From: Urbifossiella limnaea
Lineage (GTDB): Bacteria > Planctomycetota > Planctomycetia > Gemmatales > Gemmataceae
Assembly: GCF_007747215.1 (NCBI RefSeq)
Contig: NZ_CP036273.1
Location: forward strand, 1,224,322-1,288,321
DNA length: 64,000 nt
Direction: 5' to 3'
Under the pieces are notes generated by a model. That model had not been told where the DNA came from and did not search any database. It saw only the letters and a program-made list of their open reading frames with translations. The position numbers were made by a program, and so were the translations under genes. This document shows, piece by piece, positions 52,850-64,000 of this stretch; the first letter of the stretch is position 1, and the number at the start of each line of letters is the position of its first letter.

Positions 52850-52878
52850 TTGACGAGCCGACGACGGAGAGGTAACCA
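52850..52878 (+). promoter_or_regulatory. Possible promoter upstream of infC
   Basis: TTGACG (52850-52855), a 17-base spacer, then TAACCA (52873-52878). The -35 is good (five of six), the -10 poor. The predicted start would be about 65 bases before the ATC start codon of infC, which leaves room for a leader. Confidence 0.3.
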
Positions 52879-52952
52879 TAAGAAGTTAAGGATTCCTTCC
52901 CGGATTCCGGCGTTGCCGGCGTCCGCACCCCGACCCGCAAGGAGACACGGCC

Positions 52953-53726
52953 ATCCCACCGTTCGACCGCAACGCACCCCCCCGGGGCCCGGCCGGCCCT
53001 CGGATGAACGACCAGATCCGCATCAGCCCCATCCGCCTCATCGGCGCCGAAGGCGAGCAGCACGGCATCGTCCCGACCCAGCAGGCCCAGGAGATGGCCC
53101 GCGAGCTCGGCATGGACCTCGTCGAGGTGGCGGACAAGGAACGCCCGCCGGTCTGCAAGATCATGGACTACGGGAAGTTCAAGTACGACCAGTCCAAGAA
53201 GAGCCACCAGAAGACGCACCAGCAGAAGCTGAAGGAGATCCGCGTCCGCCCGAAGACCGGCGAGCACGACATCCACACCAAGGTGGTCCAGGCCCGGCAG
53301 TTCCTGGAGGAGAACGACAAGGTGCAGGTGAACGTGCTGTTCCGCGGCCGCGAGATGCAGCACATCGAGGAGGGGCAGCGGGTGATGAACGAGGTGCTCA
53401 CCGCCCTCGTGGACATCTGCAAGGTCGAGTCCCCGGCCCGGATGGAGGGGAAGCGGATGGTGGCCCTGCTGGCGCCGAAGCCGATCCTGAGCAAGTCCGG
53501 CAAGCCGAAGCCCCCGGGGTCCACCCCGGCGAAGCCCAAGCCCGTGGTGCCCAAGGTCGTCGTGCCCAAGCCCGCCGCCGCCCCGGCAACGGGTGCGGAC
53601 GGTGCGCCGCTCCCCGCGCCAGCCCCACCCGCAGACGGTGCACCGGCAGCGCCCGCCGTGGCCGCCGCTCCTGCGAAGCCGGCCGCGACCCCCACGGCGG
53701 CAGTCGCCGAGAAGCCGAAGGCGTAG
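52953..53726 (+). CDS. infC: Translation initiation factor IF-3 with ATC start and long Pro/Ala tail
   Basis: 257 residues if translation starts at ATC 52953. 'RMNDQIRISPIRLIGAEGEQ' and 'GIVPTQQAQEMARELGMDLV' form the N-domain; 'PPVCKIMDYGKFKYDQSKKS' (family signature) is the linker. 'LKEIRVRPKTGEHDIHTKVV' and 'VQVNVLFRGREMQHIEEGQR' form the C-domain. The first in-frame ATG (53004) lacks a nearby ribosome-binding site, whereas AAGGAG (52939-52944) sits eight bases before ATC 52953. ATT/ATC/ATA starts in infC are the known basis of IF-3 autoregulation in other bacteria. The C-terminal 60 residues are a Lys/Pro/Ala-rich extension ('PKPPGSTPAKPKPVVPKVVV') absent from the classical protein. It is first of infC-rpmI-rplT. 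Confidence 0.85.
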   Translation: MPPFDRNAPPRGPAGPRMNDQIRISPIRLIGAEGEQHGIVPTQQAQEMARELGMDLVEVADKERPPVCKIMDYGKFKYDQSKKSHQKTHQQKLKEIRVRPKTGEHDIHTKVVQARQFLEENDKVQVNVLFRGREMQHIEEGQRVMNEVLTALVDICKVESPARMEGKRMVALLAPKPILSKSGKPKPPGSTPAKPKPVVPKVVVPKPAAAPATGADGAPLPAPAPPADGAPAAPAVAAAPAKPAATPTAAVAEKPKA

Positions 53727-53776
53727 CCGCCCGCGGGCCGGCGCCCTAGAACTGCCTTCACGACCGAACGCCGCTC

Positions 53777-53803
53777 GGAACCCGGGCCACCCGCCCGGGT
53801 TCC
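53777..53803 (+). terminator. Hairpin after infC
   Basis: GGAACCCGGG (53777-53786) pairs perfectly with CCCGGGTTCC (53794-53803) over a 7-base loop. No real T-run follows (GGGCGTTTCGCG). It may be a weak or partial terminator lowering rpmI expression, or an RNA processing site. Confidence 0.5.
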
Positions 53804-53866
53804 GGGCGTTTCGCGTTCCACCCCCGGCGACGGGGGACACACAAGGTGACGGGGCGGCCCATAAGT

Positions 53867-53979
53867 CGGGGCCGGAGTCGGTGGGAGTCTTCGGGAGTCG
53901 ATGGGAGTATGGAGTAGAACCGGGTTCTAACTCCTCCACTCCCATCGACTCCCGAAGACTCCCACCGACTCCGGCCCCG
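53867..53979. repeat. 113-bp near-perfect fold-back, GGGAGTCGGTGGGAG family, copy B, between infC and rpmI
   Basis: Arms 53867-53908 and 53938-53979 are 42-bp exact reverse complements, and the 29-base loop pairs internally (GGAGTAGAAC / GTTCTAACTCC with small offsets). The left arm is a tandem of related units (AGTCGGTGGGAGTCTTCGGG then AGTCGATGGGAG), the same unit as in the element at 2843-2921. It lies inside what is otherwise a conserved ribosomal operon. Confidence 0.93.
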
Positions 53980-54006
53980 CCCCCCCGCACGGACCGGAGC
54001 GCCACA

Positions 54007-54213
54007 ATGGCCACGAAGAACAAGACGAACCGTAGCGTCAAGAAACGGATCAAGGTGACGGGTGGCGGGAAGCTGAAGTACGCCAAGGTCGGCCGGCGGC
54101 ACTTGAACGCCCACATGACGACCAAGCGGAAGCGCGGGCTCCGCAAGGCCGGGATCATCCAGGGCCGCCCGAGCGTGCTGAAGAAGTACAAGCTGGCCCT
54201 CGGGATCAGCTAA
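54007..54213 (+). CDS. rpmI: 50S ribosomal protein bL35
   Basis: 68 residues. 'KTNRSVKKRIKVTGGGKLKY' and 'RHLNAHMTTKRKRGLRKAGI' are standard bL35 sequence, very rich in Lys/Arg. ATG 54007 is the only start giving the normal length. It sits between infC and rplT as in most bacteria, but 280 bp downstream of infC because of the hairpin and fold-back there. Confidence 0.97.
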   Translation: MATKNKTNRSVKKRIKVTGGGKLKYAKVGRRHLNAHMTTKRKRGLRKAGIIQGRPSVLKKYKLALGIS

Positions 54214-54271
54214 CCCCCACACCCCACACACCACCGGGGGATAACCAGGCCCCCCGTTTCGAGGAGACGCC

Positions 54272-54655
54272 ATGGTCCGCGCCCGCAGTAAAGCCCCCAC
54301 CGCGCGCCGCAAGAAGCGCACCCGGAAACTCACGAAGGGCTTCCGCCTCGCCCGCCACAACCTGTACCGGCAGGCGATCGTCACCCTGATCCGCGCCCGC
54401 GCGTTCTCGTACCGCGACCGCAAGGTCAAGAAGCGCGACTTCCGCCGGCTGTGGATCATCCGCATCAACGCCGCCTGCCGGATGCGCGGGCTCCGCTACA
54501 GCGAGTTCATCCACGGCCTGCAGCTGGCGATGGTGGCGCTCGACCGCAAGTCGCTGTCCGAGATCGCCATCCACGACCCGGCCACGTTCGACCAGCTGGT
54601 GAACATCGCCCGCGAGAAGCTGCCGAAGCCGCAGGCTGCCGCCGCGAAGGCGTAA
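54272..54655 (+). CDS. rplT: 50S ribosomal protein bL20
   Basis: 127 residues. 'RRKKRTRKLTKGFRLARHNL', 'RQAIVTLIRARAFSYRDRKV', 'KKRDFRRLWIIRINAACRMR' and 'LRYSEFIHGLQLAMVALDRK' are the canonical bL20 blocks. The length is slightly above the usual 118 because of an Ala-rich tail ('PKPQAAAAKA'). GAGGAG precedes ATG 54272. In many bacteria bL20 represses its own operon by binding leader RNA; I do not see a clear leader copy here. Confidence 0.97.
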   Translation: MVRARSKAPTARRKKRTRKLTKGFRLARHNLYRQAIVTLIRARAFSYRDRKVKKRDFRRLWIIRINAACRMRGLRYSEFIHGLQLAMVALDRKSLSEIAIHDPATFDQLVNIAREKLPKPQAAAAKA

Positions 54656-54671
54656 GAAATGTCGCTCCGAA

Positions 54672-54691
54672 CTCCGGGGACGACCCCGGAG
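54672..54691 (+). terminator. Hairpin downstream of rplT (first of two)
   Basis: CTCCGGGG (54672-54679) and CCCCGGAG (54684-54691) with loop ACGA. It is followed within 12 bases by a second, longer hairpin, a double-stem ending for the ribosomal operon. Confidence 0.6.
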
Positions 54692-54703
54692 CGTCGCACC
54701 TCC

Positions 54704-54733
54704 GAAGCCCACCCGGCGCGCCGGGTGGGCTTC
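54704..54733. terminator. Perfect 30-bp palindrome downstream of rplT
   Basis: GAAGCCCACCCGGCG directly joined to its reverse complement. The loop must use the centre. On the plus strand CCGGCGTTTACC follows, so there is only a short T-run. It probably terminates rplT and the opposing small gene. Confidence 0.65.
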
Positions 54734-54739
54734 CGGCGT

Positions 54740-54829
54740 TTACCCCGGCCGCCGCAGCAGCATCCCGCCGAGCAGGTACACCACCGCGCCCATCACCAGC
54801 GCGAACCCCACCGCCGTAACCGCTTCCAT
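54740..54829 (-). CDS. Tiny membrane protein, 29 aa
   Basis: Starts ATG 54829 after a GGAGGG ribosome-binding site and ends TAA at 54740. Product: 'MEAVTAVGFALVMGAVVYLL' then 'GGMLLRRPG', a single membrane helix with a positive C-terminal end. It is short, so a coding role is not certain, but the ribosome-binding site and clean helix favour it. It converges with rplT at the 54704 palindrome. Confidence 0.5.
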   Translation of the reverse strand: MEAVTAVGFALVMGAVVYLLGGMLLRRPG

Positions 54830-55010
54830 CGCAGACCCTCCGCGGGGAATTGCAGCCGAACGCCTCGATTATGAACAACTGGATCGAAATGTCCACATTA
54901 AATCGGACTCGCGCATCCGCTTTCCCCGCGGCGAGAATCCGCGGCCCGGCCGTCCCACTTCTGGTAGACAGGGGTACGCGGGGCGGTCGTGCCGGTCGTA
55001 GCGGTCGGGA

Positions 55011-55039
55011 TTGACCCCCATTTTGCCCCTACTTACAGT
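55011..55039 (+). promoter_or_regulatory. Probable sigma70-type promoter of secA
   Basis: TTGACC (55011-55016), a 17-base spacer, then TACAGT (55034-55039): five of six and four of six consensus matches at ideal spacing. It would give a leader of about 45 bases before ATG 55091. The rest of the gap 54830-55090 shows nothing I can support. Confidence 0.6.
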
Positions 55040-55090
55040 GAACACTTGATTCCCGCGCCGCCGCGCGGCACCGGCACGAAGGAAGCCCCG

Positions 55091-58993
<3,903 letters not shown>

Positions 58994-59003
58994 GGTCGAA
59001 CAC

Positions 59004-59112
59004 CCCGGCGAGCCGAGGGCCGTCAGGCCCCGGGTGGTACGCACGTCGAATCACGTCGGATGTGACCTGATGTGCGTACCACCCGGGGCCTGACGGCCCT
59101 CGGCTCGCCGGG
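59004..59112. repeat. Perfect 41-bp fold-back between secA and glyQS
   Basis: Arms 59004-59044 and 59072-59112 are exact reverse complements around a 27-base loop. It starts eleven bases after the secA stop. No related copy is seen elsewhere in the window. Confidence 0.93.
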
Positions 59113-59240
59113 CCGTCCCGAACCCCGCCATCCCGTATCGCGTCCCGTATCATGACCCGCGTACCGGCCGGGGTGTTTCGCCCCGGCTGCTCTCTTTCAC
59201 CCGCGGTGCCCAGGCCAAGGGTTCCGCCGGAGGCGCCGAC

Positions 59241-60944
59241 GTGCCGACCCGCATCGACATGGCGAAGTTCGCCAAGTTCTGCAAGGACATGGGCTTCGTC
59301 TACCAGTCGTCCGAGATCTACGGCGGCATCAACGGCTTCTGGGACTACGGCCCCCTCGGCGTCGAGCTGAAGCGGAACATCAAGGAGGCGTGGTGGCAGG
59401 ACATGGTCCGCAACCCGCCGCCCGGCCCGTCGGGTCAGGAGATCCGCATGGTCGGGCTCGACTGCTCGATCATCATGAACCCCAAGGTCTGGGTCGCCAG
59501 CGGCCATGTCGCCACCTTCGCCGACCCCACTCGCAAGTGCCCCGGGTGCGGCAAGTTCACCCGCGCTGACCAACTGTGGGCGATTCTCGCCGAGTCTGAC
59601 TGGATGAACTCCTTACTTCAGGAGTTCGACCCGGTTACCGGGAAATACGACTCGCCGCGGCTGATGAAGTGGGCGAAGGGGAAGGGCCAGAAGCTCGCCC
59701 CGAACCTCGCGCTCGTGAAGAACCCCGAAGTCACTCTCTCGTTCTTGGCGACGCGCGTGAACGGTCAGCCCGAAGCGCCGCCGAGCCTTCAAGAGTTCAC
59801 CCGGTACGTCGCCACCGAGCAACTCGAAGCGACCGGCCTCCAGGAGCCGTGCCCGGCGTGCGGCGCGCCGCTCGGCGAGGCCAAGCAGGTGTCGCTGATG
59901 TTCGAGTCGCACGCCGGGCTCGACAAGACCGAGGAGTCGAAGGTGTACCTCCGCCCCGAGACGGCGCAGGGCATCTTCGCCAACTACCGCAACGTCCTTG
60001 ACAGCACCCGGCTCAAGTTGCCGTTCGGGATCGCCCAGGTCGGCAAGGCGTTCCGCAACGAGGTCACGCCGCGGAACTTCACCTTCCGCAGCCGCGAGTT
60101 CGAGCAGATGGAAATCGAGTTCTTCTGCCACCCGGCCGAGTCGCAGCAGTGGTACGAGTACTGGCGCGACCTGCGGAAGAAGTGGTACAGCACGCTCGGG
60201 ATCCAGAGCGACAACCTCAAGCCGCGGGAGCAGGGGGCGGACGAGGTCGCGTTCTACTCGATCGGCACCACCGACATCGAGTACCTGTTCCCGTTCAGCG
60301 ACGACCCGCAGGAGCTGGAGGGCGTCGCCCACCGCGGCGCCTACGACCTGGGCCAGCACGCCAAACACAGCGGGATGGCCGAGAAGTTCATGTACTTCGA
60401 CGAGGAGCGGTGGAACGCCGATAGCGCCGGCCGCACCACCAACTCGTTCAAGGAGTGGATGAAGACCAACCCGCCGGCCGCGGACGTGGAGAAGTACCAG
60501 TTCACGCCGCACGTCATCGAGCCGAGCGCCGGGGCCGACCGGTTCACGCTGGCGGTGCTGTGCGAGGCGTACACCGAGGACAAGGTGCCGGACGCCAAGG
60601 GGAACGAGGAGACGCGCGTGGTGATGAAGTTCCACCCGCGGCTGGCGCCGATCAAGGCGGCGATCTTCCCGCTGGTTAACAAGGACGGCATGCCGGAGCG
60701 GGCGACGGCGCTGTACCGGGCGCTGAAGCCGCACTTCAACGTCTTCTACGACGACAAGGGCGCCGTCGGCCGCCGCTACCGCCGGCAGGACGAGGCCGGC
60801 ACGCCGTTCTGCATCACCATCGACGGGCAGACCGCCGAGGACGATACGGTGACCATCCGCGACCGCGACACGCTGAAGCAGGAGCGGGTGAAGGTGGCCG
60901 ACGTGCGCGGGGTGATCGAGAAGGCGCTGACGCCGGGCGTGTGA
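59241..60944 (+). CDS. glyQS: Glycyl-tRNA synthetase, single-chain (alpha2) type
   Basis: 567 residues. 'AKFCKDMGFVYQSSEIYGGI' and 'GFWDYGPLGVELKRNIKEAW' are motif-1 blocks of the dimeric class II enzyme. 'CPGCGKFTRADQLWA' and 'EPCPACGAPLGEAKQV' form a zinc-binding insertion. 'LMFESHAGLDKTEESKVYLR' with 'PETAQGIFANYRNVL' is motif 2 entry. 'FRNEVTPRNFTFRSREFEQM' follows, and 'GADRFTLAVLCEAYTED' is motif 3. An anticodon-binding domain ends the protein. GGAGG at 59229-59233 lies seven bases before the GTG start; ATG 59259 is an alternative. Confidence 0.95.
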   Translation: MPTRIDMAKFAKFCKDMGFVYQSSEIYGGINGFWDYGPLGVELKRNIKEAWWQDMVRNPPPGPSGQEIRMVGLDCSIIMNPKVWVASGHVATFADPTRKCPGCGKFTRADQLWAILAESDWMNSLLQEFDPVTGKYDSPRLMKWAKGKGQKLAPNLALVKNPEVTLSFLATRVNGQPEAPPSLQEFTRYVATEQLEATGLQEPCPACGAPLGEAKQVSLMFESHAGLDKTEESKVYLRPETAQGIFANYRNVLDSTRLKLPFGIAQVGKAFRNEVTPRNFTFRSREFEQMEIEFFCHPAESQQWYEYWRDLRKKWYSTLGIQSDNLKPREQGADEVAFYSIGTTDIEYLFPFSDDPQELEGVAHRGAYDLGQHAKHSGMAEKFMYFDEERWNADSAGRTTNSFKEWMKTNPPAADVEKYQFTPHVIEPSAGADRFTLAVLCEAYTEDKVPDAKGNEETRVVMKFHPRLAPIKAAIFPLVNKDGMPERATALYRALKPHFNVFYDDKGAVGRRYRRQDEAGTPFCITIDGQTAEDDTVTIRDRDTLKQERVKVADVRGVIEKALTPGV

Positions 60945-60959
60945 CGCCGGCGGCTCGTG

Positions 60960-61403
60960 TCACAAGAGGGGCAGCGCCCGCCGCGGCCCGGCGGGGCGCT
61001 CGGCCTGGTTCAGAAAGACGTGCAGAGGGGCGTAGTTCCATCCGGTGCCGTGGGTGTCGGACAGTGCCTTCAACGCCGCGACGGCCTCCTCCGTGATGCG
61101 GTTCCCTTCTTCCTGATACCCCGGGTCGCAGAAGTAGACGCGGCAGCCGATCGGCCGCGCGTCGCGGGCCGTACACAGGTTGTTCACCTGGAACGGGCAG
61201 CCGTCGCGCGTCACAGGCGTGTCGTAGGGCGGCGCCCCTTCCAGCAGCAGTTCGGCCTCGAAGTGTGACAGGAACAGGGTGTGGCCGTACTCCGTGAACC
61301 GGCAGCAGCGGCCGGAGGCGTCGCAGCGCGGCCCCGCGGCGCGGACGGCGGCGTCCGCGGCGGCGTACACGTCCAACACGGCGCGTCGTAGGTCGGGTGT
61401 CAC
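60960..61403 (-). CDS. YkgJ-family cysteine cluster protein (short)
   Basis: 147 residues. Cysteine set 'GPRCDASGRCCRFTEYGHTL', 'CPFQVNNLCTARDARPIGCR' and 'FCDPGYQ', the classic YkgJ spacing for a bound metal or Fe-S cluster. The GTG at 61403 overlaps the hslU stop by four bases, so it is coupled to hslU. This is the minimal family size. The larger relative in this window is at 5142-6377. Confidence 0.85.
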   Translation of the reverse strand: MTPDLRRAVLDVYAAADAAVRAAGPRCDASGRCCRFTEYGHTLFLSHFEAELLLEGAPPYDTPVTRDGCPFQVNNLCTARDARPIGCRVYFCDPGYQEEGNRITEEAVAALKALSDTHGTGWNYAPLHVFLNQAERPAGPRRALPLL

Positions 61404-62737
61404 AGGATGAACTTGCTCAGGTCTTCGCTCTGCACGATGGGGCCGAGCCGCTCCTTCACGTACTTGGCGTCCACGACTACGCGCTTGTCCGGCAGGTCGG
61501 GGCCGGCGAAGCTCACGTCCTCGACCACCTTCTCCAGGATGGTGTGCAGCCGCCGGGCGCCGATGTTCTGCGCCGACCGGTTCACCTCGAACGCCGTGTC
61601 CGCCAGCGCCTCCACGCCGTCCGGCGTGAACGTCAGCTCCACGCCCTCCGTGCGGAGCAGTTCGGCGTATTGCTTCGTCAGCGCGTGCTTCGGCTCGGTC
61701 AGGATGCGAAGGAAGTCGGCGCGGGTCAGGTCGGTCAGCTCGACGCGGATCGGGAAGCGGCCCTGCAGCTCCGGCATCAGGTCCGCCGGCTTCGACACGT
61801 GGAACGCGCCGGCAGCGATGAACAGGACGTGGTCCGTCCGCACCGGGCCGTGCTTGGTGTTCACCGTGGTGCCCTCGACGACCGGCAGCAGGTCGCGCTG
61901 CACGCCCTGCCGCGACACGTCCGGCCCGTGGCCGCTCTGCGGGCCGCACACCTTGTCGAGCTCGTCCAGGAACACGATGCCGTGGTTCTCGACGCGGTCG
62001 ATGGCCCGCTCGGTCACGGCCGCGCGGTCGATCAGCGCCTCGGTCTCGAGCTCGGTCAGCACCTTGCGGGCCTCGCGGATCGTCAGCGTCCGCGGCGTCG
62101 GGGTCTTGGGGATGATGCGGTCGAACATCCCCTGGAAGTCCACGTCCATGTTCTCCATGCCGAGGCCGGACAGGATTTGCACCGGGACGTGCTTCTGCTC
62201 GACGGTCAGCTCGACGGTGCGGTCCTCCAGCTCGCCGGCGGCGAGCTTGGCGCGGAACTTCTCGCGGGTGCGGCCGCGCTTCTCCTCGTCCTCGCGCTCC
62301 TGGTCCGGCTCCCACGGTCCGCCGGCCTTCGGCGGCGGCACCAGCAGGTCCAGCAGTCGCTCCGCGACGCGCTCCCGCGCCTTCTCGACCACCTCGGCGC
62401 GCATCTCCTGCTTGACGAGCCCGATGCCCGCCTCCGTCAGGTCGCGGACGATGCTCTCCACGTCGCGGCCGACGTAGCCGACCTCGGTGAACTTCGTCGC
62501 CTCGACCTTTACGAACGGCGCGCCGACGAGCTTGGCCAGCCGGCGGGCGATCTCGGTCTTGCCGACGCCGGTGGGGCCGATGAGGATTATGTTCTTCGGG
62601 GTGACGCTGGCCCGCAGGTCGGCCGGCAGTTGTTGGCGGCGCCACCGGTTGCGGATGGCGACGGCGACGGCCTTCTTGGCGGCGGCCTGGCCGACGATGT
62701 ACTTGTCGAGCTCGGCGACGATCTGCCGCGGGGTCAT
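61400..62737 (-). CDS. hslU: ATP-dependent protease ATPase subunit HslU
   Basis: 445 residues. ClpX-related unfoldase of HslUV. 'TPRQIVAELDKYIVGQAAAK' is the family start. Walker A is 'LIGPTGVGKTEIARRLAKLV', then the pore segment 'KFTEVGYVGRDVESIVRDL', an intermediate domain (about 110-240), Walker B 'GIVFLDELDKVCGPQSGHGP', and the C-terminal sensor 'IGARRLHTILEKVVEDVSF'. It ends 'EDLSKFIL', the tail that activates HslV. ATG 62737 is used; GTG 62746 is possible. It lies downstream of hslV with a fold-back between them. Confidence 0.96.
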   Translation of the reverse strand: MTPRQIVAELDKYIVGQAAAKKAVAVAIRNRWRRQQLPADLRASVTPKNIILIGPTGVGKTEIARRLAKLVGAPFVKVEATKFTEVGYVGRDVESIVRDLTEAGIGLVKQEMRAEVVEKARERVAERLLDLLVPPPKAGGPWEPDQEREDEEKRGRTREKFRAKLAAGELEDRTVELTVEQKHVPVQILSGLGMENMDVDFQGMFDRIIPKTPTPRTLTIREARKVLTELETEALIDRAAVTERAIDRVENHGIVFLDELDKVCGPQSGHGPDVSRQGVQRDLLPVVEGTTVNTKHGPVRTDHVLFIAAGAFHVSKPADLMPELQGRFPIRVELTDLTRADFLRILTEPKHALTKQYAELLRTEGVELTFTPDGVEALADTAFEVNRSAQNIGARRLHTILEKVVEDVSFAGPDLPDKRVVVDAKYVKERLGPIVQSEDLSKFIL

Positions 62738-62768
62738 GTCGGCCACGAGGGGTCTCTCAAGCAGGAAT

Positions 62769-62873
62769 GGCCACAAAAAGGCGCGAAAGGACACAAAAAG
62801 AAAGCAAGACAGAGAACGGATCGAAGCTTGGCTCGGTCTTACTTTTTGTGTCTTTTCGTGCCTTTTTGTGGCC
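62769..62873. repeat. 32-bp fold-back, GGCCACAAAAAGGCACGAAA family, between hslV and hslU
   Basis: Arms 62769-62800 and 62842-62873 match at 30 of 32 positions; both differences leave G-U pairs in the plus-strand RNA. Same family as 43069 and 44460. The element separates two genes that are normally adjacent and coupled. Confidence 0.88.
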
Positions 62874-62886
62874 GTCGGCTTCGTCT

Positions 62887-63420
62887 TTAAATCTCAACCA
62901 CGTCGATGCTGCGGTTGGTGTAGATGCAGATGTCGCCGGCGATCTCCAGCCCGTGACGGACGATCTCGGCCGGCTTCATCGTCGTGTGAGCCAAGAGTGC
63001 CCGAGCCGCGGCCAGGGCGTAGGGGCCGCCGCTGCCGATCGCCAGCACGTCGTCCGTCGGCTGGATGACGTCGCCGTTGCCGCTCAGCAGCAGCAGGTGC
63101 TCGCGGTCCAGCACGATCAACATCGCTTCGAGGCGGCGCAGCACGCGGTCGGTCCGCCACTCCTTCGCCAGCTCGGCGGCGGCGCGCGGCACCGACCCCT
63201 GGTGGTCGCGGAGCTTCGCCTCGAACCGCTCCAGCAGGCTGAACGCATCCGCCGCGGCGCCGGCGAACCCGGCCAGCACCTTGCCGTCGTAAAGGCGGCG
63301 AATCTTCTTGGCGTCGTTCTTCATCACGATGTTGCCGAGCGTGACCTGCCCGTCGCCGCCGATGGCGGCCCCGGCGGCGGTGCGGACTGCGAGAATCGTG
63401 GTGGCGCGGATGCGGGGCAC
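62887..63420 (-). CDS. hslV: ATP-dependent protease proteolytic subunit HslV
   Basis: 177 residues, GTG 63420. After a short six-residue leader (MPRIRA) comes '[20 protein letters not shown]', with the catalytic N-terminal Thr and the oxyanion '[10 protein letters not shown]'. '[20 protein letters not shown]' and '[20 protein letters not shown]' are the rest of the threonine-peptidase core. In E. coli the Thr follows the start Met directly; here a six-residue propeptide must be removed. Confidence 0.95.
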   Translation of the reverse strand: MPRIRATTILAVRTAAGAAIGGDGQVTLGNIVMKNDAKKIRRLYDGKVLAGFAGAAADAFSLLERFEAKLRDHQGSVPRAAAELAKEWRTDRVLRRLEAMLIVLDREHLLLLSGNGDVIQPTDDVLAIGSGGPYALAAARALLAHTTMKPAEIVRHGLEIAGDICIYTNRSIDVVEI

Positions 63421-63513
63421 GGGCAAGGTTCCTGGGGCGGCGGCGAACACGGGTATGATACCCCCGCGGCACGGTTGCTGCGTAAAATACGGACGCCCAC
63501 GGAGACACCAGTT

Positions 63514-64000
63514 ATGCCGCGCACCCTGGCCCTGCTCGCCGCCCTCGTCGTCGGGGCGACCGCCGGTCGCGCCGGTGCACAACCGCCGGCCACGCAGCCC
63601 GGTCAGCTCGACGTGTTCGACGAGGCGAAGCTGTTCTCGCCGGCGGGGATCGACAAAGCCAAGGAGGCGTTCCGCAAGACCGAGTATCACCACGGCCTCG
63701 CCGTGACGGTGGACACCGTGACGGCGCCGCCGACCGGCAAGCGGGTCGAGGCCGAGGCGGCGCACCGCGACGCGGCGAAGTGGAGGGCCTTCATGACCGC
63801 GTGGGCGCGCGACACCGCCAAGGCCGACCGGGCGAAAGGCGTTTACGTGCTTGTAACCCTCCAGCCGGTCGGCGGCATCGCCGTGCTCGCCGACGCGCAG
63901 ACGACCCGCCGCGGGTTCAGCGCCGACGACGACCGCAAGGTGCGCGAGATTTTCGCGGCCGCGTTCAAGGAGGCGAACGGCGAGCCGGACGAGACGAAGA
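63514..64000 (+). CDS. Secreted protein, start only (possibly TPM domain)
   Basis: First 162 residues; the rest lies beyond the window. Signal peptide '[20 protein letters not shown]'. '[20 protein letters not shown]' and '[19 protein letters not shown]' recall the TPM domain (N-terminal 'DxAxLFS...' followed by a V-T-V-x-T-V strand). The match is weak. It is divergent from hslV; TAAAAT at 63483-63488 could be its -10 but no matching -35 is seen. Confidence 0.55.
   Translation, partial: MPRTLALLAALVVGATAGRAGAQPPATQPGQLDVFDEAKLFSPAGIDKAKEAFRKTEYHHGLAVTVDTVTAPPTGKRVEAEAAHRDAAKWRAFMTAWARDTAKADRAKGVYVLVTLQPVGGIAVLADAQTTRRGFSADDDRKVREIFAAAFKEANGEPDETK

Overview
The window is high-G+C DNA with dense bacterial coding on both strands. 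The gene content points to a planctomycete, most likely of the Gemmata/Gemmataceae group. Indicators are a DUF1549 + DUF1501 secreted gene pair, Tat-exported Gfo/Idh oxidoreductases, PQQ-like and ceramidase-like secreted proteins, a eukaryote-like Ser/Thr kinase, an unusually long SecA, and many short intergenic inverted repeats. This assignment is inference; no rRNA or tRNA gene is present to confirm it.

Layout. 1-3.6 kb (minus): an RND efflux permease (cut by the window edge) with its periplasmic adaptor, then small membrane proteins. 3.9-10.2 kb (plus): a tight six-gene run (sugar nucleotidyltransferase-like, YkgJ cysteine-cluster protein, MBL-fold hydrolase, tyrosine-phosphatase-like, family 2 glycosyltransferase, SolA-like oxidase). 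10.3-17.4 kb: a lipoprotein whose stop codon was rebuilt by an intact IS630-type element, recQ, an MFS transporter and a metallophosphoesterase. 17.4-33 kb: an McrB-type ATPase with an unusual N-terminal half, a toxin-antitoxin pair directly behind it, a serine/threonine dehydratase, an HflC-like protein, an overlapping speD-DUF4178 pair, lpdA, an acyltransferase, a NUDIX hydrolase, a GNAT enzyme, an HNH protein, and an McrC-type nuclease 10 kb from McrB on the other strand. 33-46 kb: secreted or catabolic planctomycete genes (PQQ-like, ceramidase-like, Gfo/Idh, two tandem-domain hydrolases, WD40, DUF1501, DUF1549). 46-64 kb: housekeeping genes (ubiX, a Ser/Thr kinase, rarA, a polytopic membrane protein, infC-rpmI-rplT, secA, glyQS, hslV-hslU with a second YkgJ protein) and the start of a possible TPM-domain protein.

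The most striking non-coding feature is a set of about 16 intergenic fold-back sequences, with near-perfect arms up to 42 bp. They fall into a few sequence families and sit at gene junctions, including inside infC-rpmI and hslV-hslU. Other points of interest are: the separated McrB/McrC pair and the possible DUF2461-like domain in McrB; a hairpin plus T-tract transcript candidate upstream of McrB; an ATC start codon for infC; reciprocal loss of the nucleophile in two neighbouring double-domain hydrolases; and an IS element sitting exactly in a stop codon. I found no CRISPR array, prophage, rRNA or tRNA.
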